Positions 1 through 4,331 of a stretch of DNA of 5,094 nt are shown here, in pieces. The stretch lies in the NCBI GenBank assembly GCA_003512805.1, contig DOOK01000362.1:1-5094 (forward strand), in the 5' to 3' direction. How positions within the stretch are numbered: the stretch's first letter is position 1; every line of letters starts with the position of its first letter. This DNA comes from Erwinia sp. GTDB taxonomy: Bacteria; Pseudomonadota; Gammaproteobacteria; Enterobacterales; Enterobacteriaceae. Both the position numbers and the translations under genes were made by a program. The notes beneath the pieces were generated by a model, which saw only the letters and a program-made list of their open reading frames with translations, was not told the DNA's origin and searched no databases.

Positions 1-1
1 C

Positions 2-181
2 TACGACGAGTTTTGGCAGACGCTTAATGCTGTCCCGATGTCTTCGCCGCTTTATTGCCTGCCGACGACTTTTGCGCGCAAGCCGCTGGAGGAGATTGCC
101 AGCAAAAAACGGTCAGAGTATCGGAAACGTTACGAGCTGCTGGACGCCCTTGCAGAGCAGTTTACTGCGCATAGCGGCTGA
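2..181 (+). CDS. VirK/YbjX family protein (DUF535), C-terminal fragment
   Basis: Only the last 59 codons and the TGA stop are in the window; the gene begins to the left. The fragment reads YDEFWQTLNAVP, then LYCLPTTFARKPLEEI, then SKKRSEYRKRYELLD, and ends in AHSG. The run PLEEIASKKRSEYRKRY is what I recognise as the conserved C-terminal block of the DUF535 (VirK/YbjX) family. Members include Shigella VirK, linked to IcsA surface expression, and Salmonella/E. coli YbjX, linked to antimicrobial peptide resistance; the biochemical activity is not settled. The gene converges on the DUF3828 gene that ends at 226, with a hairpin between them. Family assignment is by memory of the motif, and the fragment is too short to separate VirK from YbjX. 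Confidence 0.8.
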   Translation, partial: YDEFWQTLNAVPMSSPLYCLPTTFARKPLEEIASKKRSEYRKRYELLDALAEQFTAHSG

Positions 182-196
182 TCCGGCTCTACGGAT

Positions 197-222
197 AAAC
201 CGCACCGATCTGCGTGCGGTTT
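197..222. terminator. Bidirectional intrinsic terminator between convergent genes
   Basis: AAACCGCAC (197-205) and GTGCGGTTT (214-222) form a perfect 9-bp stem with an 8-nt loop. It lies in the 44-bp gap between the stop of the VirK/YbjX gene at 181 and the stop of the minus-strand DUF3828 gene at 226. The A and T runs are at the stem base on both sides, so either transcript would end in a GC-rich hairpin followed by U residues. The U tract is only three residues, so termination may be partial. Confidence 0.65.
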
Positions 223-225
223 ACC

Positions 226-657
226 TCAGCGGTTTTCCTTTACCACATCATCTATTTTCCAGCCGTTTTTATCTTTGCGCATCGTGACCAGTAACAGCTG
301 ACGATCCTCAGGATCTTTACCTAACGCCACGTCACCTGAGGCAACTTCGCCGTTGACGGTAAAACGGCTGGCGCTAACGTGATCTACCCAGCTGTCGCTA
401 TAGTCCTGATCCTGTAAGAAGAAGTCATCGTCCATGCCGTCAGGGCTTTTGATCAAGACATTGATCTTTTGCAGCAGCTGCGGCGTGACATACTGATTTA
501 ACACCGGATCGTGCTCATCGATCGGGCTTTCATCCTTGCTTAACGCGCTCAGATACCAGCTATAAAATTCCTGGCTGATTTTTTGCGGATCCTGTTCCGC
601 CGCGCTGGCCTGGGACGCCAGTAGGGCTATACCCAGCGCCAATATCCATTTTTTCAT
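226..657 (-). CDS. Exported DUF3828-type protein of unknown function
   Basis: The product is 143 residues from the ATG at 657. A TTG one codon upstream (660) could also be read as a start, but AGAG lies 7 nt before the ATG and favours it. The N-terminus MKKWILALGIALLASQASA is a classic Sec signal peptide (two lysines, hydrophobic core, A-S-A before the cut), so the mature protein should be periplasmic at about 124 residues; there is no lipobox cysteine. The mature part holds QEFYSWYLSAL near its start, a helical middle with VTPQLLQKI, an acidic stretch DDDFFLQDQDYSDSW, and a closing GWKIDDVVKENR. The opening FYSWYL helix and the closing W-x-I-D-D-V strand fit the DUF3828 family (YqhG- and YbjP-like proteins). 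No catalytic residues are evident, and the fold suggests a binding or accessory role. Function is unknown. Confidence 0.8.
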   Translation of the reverse strand: MKKWILALGIALLASQASAAEQDPQKISQEFYSWYLSALSKDESPIDEHDPVLNQYVTPQLLQKINVLIKSPDGMDDDFFLQDQDYSDSWVDHVSASRFTVNGEVASGDVALGKDPEDRQLLLVTMRKDKNGWKIDDVVKENR

Positions 658-660
658 CAA

Positions 661-764
661 AAATCTCTGTTCGTTACGTCTTGCGTGACGGCGCCACGCT
701 GCCGGTTAATTTACCTTCTCAGCGCGCTGAAGGAACCCGTTTCCACATTATTTTTGGTAAATGT
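661..764. other. Intergenic gap with two short inverted repeats
   Basis: This 104-bp gap lies between the hydrolase stop and the DUF3828 start, both on the minus strand. It holds a perfect 12-bp palindrome TCAGCGCGCTGA (719-730) and GCGTG-N7-CACGC (683-699). Neither is followed by a T run on the minus strand, so neither looks like a standard terminator. No convincing sigma-70 promoter for the DUF3828 gene could be chosen; it may be read from its own weak promoter or by read-through from the hydrolase gene. Confidence 0.3.
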
Positions 765-1463
765 TTATACTGCATTTCGCCGTAGCCAGCAGGTCATTAC
801 CTCTGCCAGAGCGGCAGGCTGTTCCAGGGGTAGCATATGGCCAGAGTCTGCAATTATGTCCAGTTCGGCATGCGGAATACGTTCATACAGCGTTTGCGAC
901 TCCTGTATTGAGCGCATGCGATCTTCTGCGGCAGCGATGATCAACGTCGGGCATGCAATCTGTGACAGCAGATCGCTATCGCTGTTGCGTGCCATAACCA
1001 GCTGACGGCAGTACGCCTCTTTGCCCATCCGCAGGCTCATCTGGAAAATCTGCGTTTTTAAGCGTTCATTGTTTGCCTGTTTTTTACTGAGCGAAAGCGC
1101 GATGCTTTTCTGCCCCAGACCGCGAAAGGCACCGCTTGTTGACTGTAGCGAGCGTGCCGTAGCGGCTTTGAAAGCCCGCAGCTCCGCACTGTCTGCCTCG
1201 CTGGAGGTGGCGATCAGAATCAGCTTTTCTACCCGCTCCGGCGCCTGCCGGATCATTTCACGAGCCACATACCCCCCCATCGAAAACCCTACCAGGGTAA
1301 ATCGCTCGGGTGCCTGCCGCAGCACGCTGGTCGCCATCGCTTTCAGCTGGCTTTCACGGGTGAGATCGCCATAAATTAGCGGGCCAAACGGTGCCAGATC
1401 CGTCGCCATAGCCTGCCACAAACCGGCATCGCACATGACGCCCGGCAATAAAACCATCGCCAT
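765..1463 (-). CDS. Alpha/beta-fold hydrolase
   Basis: The product is 232 residues, a typical length for a minimal alpha/beta hydrolase. The N-terminal strand MAMVLLPGVMCDAGLW carries the LLPG oxyanion-hole turn. The nucleophile elbow is LVGFSMGGYVA, a G-x-S-x-G motif with Ser61. The acid is probably Asp181 in the strand-turn PTLIIAAAEDRM, and the base is His209 in ADSGHMLPLEQP, so the triad is complete. Residues about 95-165 form the helical cap. There is no signal peptide, so the enzyme is cytoplasmic. The start at 1463 has a strong AGGAGG (1469-1474) 5 nt upstream; a second ATG at 1457 is less well placed. The closest general class is small esterases and carboxylester hydrolases such as the BioH/MhpC-like group, but the substrate cannot be read from the sequence. 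The PLD gene lies 93 bp upstream on the same strand, so lipid or ester metabolism is possible but only an inference. Confidence 0.85.
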   Translation of the reverse strand: MAMVLLPGVMCDAGLWQAMATDLAPFGPLIYGDLTRESQLKAMATSVLRQAPERFTLVGFSMGGYVAREMIRQAPERVEKLILIATSSEADSAELRAFKAATARSLQSTSGAFRGLGQKSIALSLSKKQANNERLKTQIFQMSLRMGKEAYCRQLVMARNSDSDLLSQIACPTLIIAAAEDRMRSIQESQTLYERIPHAELDIIADSGHMLPLEQPAALAEVMTCWLRRNAV

Positions 1464-1521
1464 CAGTTCCTCCTGGTAGGTCAGGCTGAGAATACCATTT
1501 ATACGATAATAAGTTGAGTAT

Positions 1522-1556
1522 CGCCTGGCGTGTTTGTTGATAAACAGGAGCAGGCG
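1522..1556 (-). terminator. Two-part inverted repeat directly after the PLD stop
   Basis: CGCCTG (1522-1527) pairs with CAGGCG (1551-1556), and inside it TGTTT (1531-1535) pairs with AAACA (1542-1546), with a small internal loop of 3 and 4 nt between the stems. The hairpin begins at the base after the PLD stop codon TAA (1557-1559) on the minus strand. It is a good candidate for an end-of-gene or transcript-stabilising structure. It has no U tract on the 3' side, so it is not a textbook intrinsic terminator, and read-through into the hydrolase gene is possible. An AT-rich stretch with TATAAA lies between it and the hydrolase, but no good -35 accompanies it. Confidence 0.4.
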
Positions 1557-2897
1557 TTAGGGCGCGTTTCTTCGCAGCAGACCGCCAGGATCGGGCGTTG
1601 GATAGTCAACATCGATGCCCAACGGCACGGCATAGCGGCTCTGCCAAAGCTGTAAATGAAGCGCATCCAGCCGCTCCGCCATAGCGGCGTCATTCAGCAC
1701 CAGCTCCAGGTTGCGTGAGCGATCGAAATAACCACCGCTCCAGTTACTGGTGCCTACCCAGGCCAGCTCGCCGTCAATGGTCATGATTTTGCTATGCACT
1801 ACCCGGGCGTAGGGAATAAACCCGCTGCCTGCTTCCGGTATCGTAACGATTTTTATCGCTATGCCCGGTATCAGCGCCAGGCTTTTTAGCCAGGCGATAT
1901 CAGGCTGTCGGGTGTTCCAGTTAGCCACCATCAACTCGACCTGCACGCCGCGTGCTGCCGCCGCGCGCAGCGCGTTGTCGATAACGCCGTAAAAAGGCCG
2001 ACTGCGCTTTGTGCCAAACGACAACGGTGCATAGTCCATTACCTGCACCCGAATATGCTTTCTGGCCGAAGCAAGCAGCTGTGGCAGCACCGCCTGTGAA
2101 TCGGCAATGCCTGCCGGATTCCATGCTCGCGGACTGGCAACCAGATAGCGCCCTGTGCGTAGGTCGGCAGGCAAAGCGTCCGTACCGGTTTCAGGCACCT
2201 TTTCGCCGGCTTCCAGCAGCGGCTGCACGGACCAGTCGTGATTAAAAATAGCAATAATCTGCGCTACGACCGGCGCGTCGCTAATCAGCAGGCCCGTTTC
2301 CTGAATATGTTCCAGCGCCCGCCAGTCGAAATTCTGGCTGCCGACGAAGCTTTGTTTATCGTCTACTATCAGGTATTTCGCATGAATAATACCGCCAGCC
2401 AGCCGGGTGAAACGGATAACGCGGAAGGTGAGTCCGGGAATCGCTTTCAGTTGTGTTATCGTCTCCGGCGTGCTGAGCTTCAGCCCTTTTTCATCCATCA
2501 GGAAGCGGATTTTCACGCCGCGCTCGCCCGCCTGCCGCAGTGCCTCGATCGCTTTATCCAGCCTCGAACCCGGCTCGTTGGCGACGTAAAACTGAGCAAT
2601 ATCAATTTGCGTACGGGCGCGGGCAAATATCTCCTGCCACACCACGCTGCTGCTACGCAGATCCGATGCCGCCAGCGTGGTTTCTGCAGGTGCGTCATAC
2701 ACCAGTTCATAACCCGCCGTCACAAACTTTGTCTCAGCAAACGGGCTAATCAGCCGCAGCCCGCCGCACAGTAATCGTTTGCCCCGCTGCGCAAGGTCGC
2801 GCATAGCGGCGCATGCCGTTGTTGCGTGGCTCTGTAAAAGGATCGGGCCGTTGTACAGGCGTGGACGTCCGCAACAACGGCACCTTAAGTCATTCAT
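1557..2897 (-). CDS. Phospholipase D-like protein with two HKD motifs
   Basis: The product is 446 residues from the ATG at 2897, which has GGAG 7 nt upstream. The open frame runs on to 3137, but the extra 80 residues are mostly translated tandem repeat and are not credible. Two catalytic HKD motifs are complete: HAKYLIVDD (His172, Lys174, Asp179) followed by VGSQN, and HSKIMTIDG (His368, Lys370, Asp375) followed by VGTSN. Each half begins with a PLD-type strand (IDIAQFYVANEPGS and IRVQVMDYAPLSF). The two halves should form one bilobal active site that cleaves or transfers phosphodiesters by a phosphohistidine intermediate, as in PLDs, cardiolipin synthases and Nuc-type nucleases. The substrate is not decided by sequence. 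The N-terminus is odd: MNDLRCRCCGRPRL is cysteine- and arginine-rich, and a signal-like GKRLLCGGLRLISPFAE (about residues 39-55) is internal and broken by an arginine. An alternative ATG at 2804 sits before this stretch but lacks a clear Shine-Dalgarno. Export is therefore uncertain. Confidence 0.85.
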   Translation of the reverse strand: MNDLRCRCCGRPRLYNGPILLQSHATTACAAMRDLAQRGKRLLCGGLRLISPFAETKFVTAGYELVYDAPAETTLAASDLRSSSVVWQEIFARARTQIDIAQFYVANEPGSRLDKAIEALRQAGERGVKIRFLMDEKGLKLSTPETITQLKAIPGLTFRVIRFTRLAGGIIHAKYLIVDDKQSFVGSQNFDWRALEHIQETGLLISDAPVVAQIIAIFNHDWSVQPLLEAGEKVPETGTDALPADLRTGRYLVASPRAWNPAGIADSQAVLPQLLASARKHIRVQVMDYAPLSFGTKRSRPFYGVIDNALRAAAARGVQVELMVANWNTRQPDIAWLKSLALIPGIAIKIVTIPEAGSGFIPYARVVHSKIMTIDGELAWVGTSNWSGGYFDRSRNLELVLNDAAMAERLDALHLQLWQSRYAVPLGIDVDYPTPDPGGLLRRNAP

Positions 2898-2918
2898 TAA
2901 TGTGCTCCATACGGTTCG

Positions 2919-2933
2919 GCAATAATTTATTGC
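2919..2933. promoter_or_regulatory. AT-rich palindrome upstream of the PLD gene
   Basis: GCAATAA-T-TTATTGC is a perfect 7+1+7 palindrome centred about 29 bp upstream of the PLD start codon. Its AT-rich core overlaps where a -10 element would sit for a short-leader transcript; a TTGGTT a little upstream on the minus strand could serve as -35, but the match is weak. It could be an operator, a promoter core, or both. No known regulator is assigned. Confidence 0.3.
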
Positions 2934-2946
2934 GGCCAGGCTAACC

Positions 2947-3395
2947 AAGGCATACACAGGCAAACATGCATCACCACATTCACTACCTGAAGGCCACGCG
3001 AACAAACATGCATCGCCACATTCACTACCTGAAGGCCACGCGGGCAAACATGCATCACCACTTTCACTACCCGAAGGCCCATGCAGGCAAACATTCATCA
3101 CCACATTCACTACCTGAAGGCCCACGCAGGCAAACATGCATCACCACATTCGCTATCTGAAGGCCATGCGGGCAAACATGCATCACCACATTCACTACCT
3201 GAAGGCCATGCGGGCAAACATTCATCGCCACTTCGCTATCTGAAGGCCACGCGGGCAAACATGCATCACCACACTTGCTATCTGAAGACCACGCAGGCAA
3301 GCATTCATCACCACATTCACTATCTGAAGGCCCACGCAGGCAAACATGCATCACCACACTTGCTATCTGAAGACCACGCAGGCAAACATTCTTCA
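2947..3395. repeat. 42-bp tandem repeat array (VNTR), ten full units plus partial ends
   Basis: Units begin with CAAACATKCATC at 2961, 3003, 3045, 3088, 3131, 3173, 3215, 3256, 3298 (CAAGCA), 3341 and 3383; the last is partial. A decayed fragment, AAGGCATACACAGG, precedes the first at 2947. Within each unit the order is CAAACATGCATCACCAC, then ATTCACTACCTGAAGGCC, then ACGCGGG or CACGCAGG. Lengths are 42, 42, 43, 43, 42, 42, 41, 42, 43 and 42 bp. The 43-bp units have GGCCCA instead of GGCCA (one extra C), and the 41-bp unit lacks one base in CCACATTC. Units at 3256 and 3341 are identical. There are no spacers, so this is not CRISPR. Four of six frames of the consensus lack stops, but the single-base indels break any 14-codon repeat frame, so it is most likely non-coding. 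It lies between the regulator and the PLD gene, and a transcript from the regulator would cross it. Confidence 0.95.
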
Positions 3396-3451
3396 TCAGG
3401 CTTCATGCCCATCAGACGTTTGGTGTCCAGCATCAGGCCTGGCATAGCGCG
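3396..3451. other. Non-coding flank between repeat array and regulator stop
   Basis: After the array breaks down, CTTCAT recurs at 3391 and 3401, and CATCAGGCTTC (3394) is echoed by CATCAGGCCTG further right. The near-palindrome GGC-A-TAGCGCGCTA-C-GCC (3441-3458, one mismatch) overlaps the stop codon of the regulator and could fold in its mRNA. There is no T run on the minus strand, so a terminator is not shown. Nothing else is recognisable here. Confidence 0.3.
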
Positions 3452-4105
3452 CTACGCCTTCTTGATTTCATCCAGATAGTTGTAAATGGTGTAACGCGTC
3501 ACGCCCAGCGCTTTTGCCGCTTTTTCCACCCCGCCGCGCACGATGAACAGACCTTTGTCCTGCATAGTGCGCACTATCGCTATCTTCTCTTTTTTCGACA
3601 CTCCCGCTATCCCGGAAGACGGCATAGCGGAGCAAATAATTTCGTTCATGCGCGTTTCCAGGCTGGAAATTTCCTCTGCCGGCACGCTGGCAGGCAGCAG
3701 CTGCCGAAGCAGGGTTTGGGCTGTTTCCAGGGCAGAATGATCGGCGTTAAAGCACAGCGAAACCAACGGTTGATGGTTTTCGTCCCTGAACATAACGGTA
3801 GCGCTTTGCAGTGCCGTGCCGCGTACGCTGGTGGTGCGATAATCTTTAAAAACCTGCGGATTTTCACCGGTCGGCTTTTGCTCTAACAGCCCCAGAAAGC
3901 CCAAATCGTTTTCGGGCGCGCTCTGTAGCGGACTGCCAGGCTGGCGACCGGAGATATGACCGTTAATGATTTTTACCACCGAAGAAGCGGGTTGGGTCAG
4001 ATCGTGCAGCACGATCTCCAGATGCTGGCCAGTAACCGACGCGAGCGCATCCATTACCGCACTCATCTCTTTAATCAACCGCGTTTTTTCTTCTTTACTG
4101 CTCAT
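3452..4105 (-). CDS. YheO/DauR-like transcriptional regulator (PAS_6 + HTH_22)
   Basis: The product is 217 residues, the usual length for this family. The N-terminal two thirds (about 13-123) match a YheO-like PAS_6 sensor: EIVLHDL (30-36), INGHISGRQPGSPL (47-60), and the strands YRTTSVRGTALQSATVMF and PLVSLCFNAD. The C-terminal part (about 170-214) is an HTH_22 domain: KKEKIAIVRTM, GLFIVRGGVEKAAKALGV, then TRYTIYNYLDEI, where AKALGVTRYTIYNYL should be the DNA-reading helix pair. Relatives include E. coli YheO and Pseudomonas DauR, a repressor of D-arginine use. The start at 4105 has GGAG 8 nt upstream. The gene is divergent from a serine/threonine dehydratase across a 226-bp region, so local control of that enzyme, and of itself, is the natural inference. 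The ligand, probably a small amino-acid-related molecule, and the sign of control are not known from the sequence. Confidence 0.9.
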   Translation of the reverse strand: MSSKEEKTRLIKEMSAVMDALASVTGQHLEIVLHDLTQPASSVVKIINGHISGRQPGSPLQSAPENDLGFLGLLEQKPTGENPQVFKDYRTTSVRGTALQSATVMFRDENHQPLVSLCFNADHSALETAQTLLRQLLPASVPAEEISSLETRMNEIICSAMPSSGIAGVSKKEKIAIVRTMQDKGLFIVRGGVEKAAKALGVTRYTIYNYLDEIKKA

Positions 4106-4126
4106 TGGCTTTTCTCCAGCGAAAAC

Positions 4127-4155
4127 AGGTTATTACCCTGACTGCCATTTGGCAA
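4127..4155 (-). promoter_or_regulatory. Candidate promoter of the regulator gene
   Basis: On the minus strand TTGCCA (4150-4155) matches five of six bases of the -35 consensus, with a 17-bp spacer to TAACCT (4127-4132), a poor -10. The resulting leader would be very short, about 15 nt. The -35 lies inside TGCCA-TT-TGGCA (4143-4154), a small inverted repeat that could be a regulator site. Confidence 0.25.
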
Positions 4156-4158
4156 AAA

Positions 4159-4177
4159 AATCAACGAAATGTTGATT
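4159..4177. promoter_or_regulatory. Candidate operator AATCAAC-N5-GTTGATT
   Basis: AATCAAC (4159-4165) and GTTGATT (4171-4177) are perfect 7-bp inverted arms around GAAAT. A further GTTGAT lies at 4190-4195, exactly 19 bp after the second arm, close to two helical turns. The palindrome ATTGATCAAT (4175-4184) overlaps. The cluster lies between the divergent regulator and dehydratase genes and overlaps the likely dehydratase promoter, which is where a repressor or autoregulator of this family would be expected to bind. Binding by the neighbouring regulator is an inference. Confidence 0.4.
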
Positions 4178-4198
4178 GATCAATTTTTTGTTGATAAT
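4172..4198 (+). promoter_or_regulatory. Candidate promoter of the dehydratase gene
   Basis: TTGATT (4172-4177) and GATAAT (4193-4198, five of six to the -10 consensus) are separated by 15 bp, slightly short. The -35 overlaps the right arm of the candidate operator and the -10 overlaps the third GTTGAT, so a bound regulator would block polymerase. The implied leader is about 125 nt long. Confidence 0.35.
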
Positions 4199-4331
4199 TT
4201 ACCCTTATCGGTAGCGTGCTGCCTGGTATCCTTTGTGCCGGACGAGCCGGCCACCTCATCATTTGATGCGGGCAGGCTGCGCTTTCCTTTTTTCCTGCGT
4301 CGTTTCTTTTCATCAGCCTTCAGGAATAAAA
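4199..4331 (+). other. Leader of the dehydratase gene with short hairpins
   Basis: Two small hairpins are possible: GGTAG-CGTG-CTGCC (4210-4223, one G-T pair) and GCCGG-ACGAG-CCGGC (4237-4251, perfect). A pyrimidine-rich tract with TTTTTT (about 4281-4315) follows, but no stem directly precedes it, so an attenuator is not supported. No known riboswitch is recognised. An ATG at 4266 is in frame with the dehydratase and would add 22 residues, but it has no Shine-Dalgarno. Confidence 0.25.

Noticed and set aside
2238..2774. 178-codon plus-strand ORF
   Set aside because: It is wholly antisense to the PLD coding region, which has two intact catalytic motifs in its own frame.
2890..2910. Six-codon leader ORF (MEHINE) overlapping the PLD start
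   Set aside because: Its ATG overlaps the GGAG used by the PLD gene, and it is too short to support without conservation data.
2947..3395. CRISPR array or replication iterons
   Set aside because: The units are contiguous with no unique spacers, which excludes CRISPR. The 42-bp period, lack of a replication gene and lack of DnaA boxes do not support an iteron origin.
3067..3396. Minus-strand ORF with Cys-rich repeats
   Set aside because: It is open only because of repeat composition, its repeat register shifts at the indels, and it has no recognisable domain.
3081..3479. Plus-strand ORF encoding a His-rich repeat protein
   Set aside because: It starts inside the array, has no convincing Shine-Dalgarno, changes repeat frame at the 41- and 43-bp units, and ends antisense in the regulator gene.
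3564..3577. 14-bp palindrome ATAGTGCGCACTAT
   Set aside because: It is perfect but lies inside the HTH coding region, and one such palindrome in a window of this size is not surprising.
3827..3834. Chi sequence GCTGGTGG
   Set aside because: A single copy inside a gene is normal for an enterobacterial genome.
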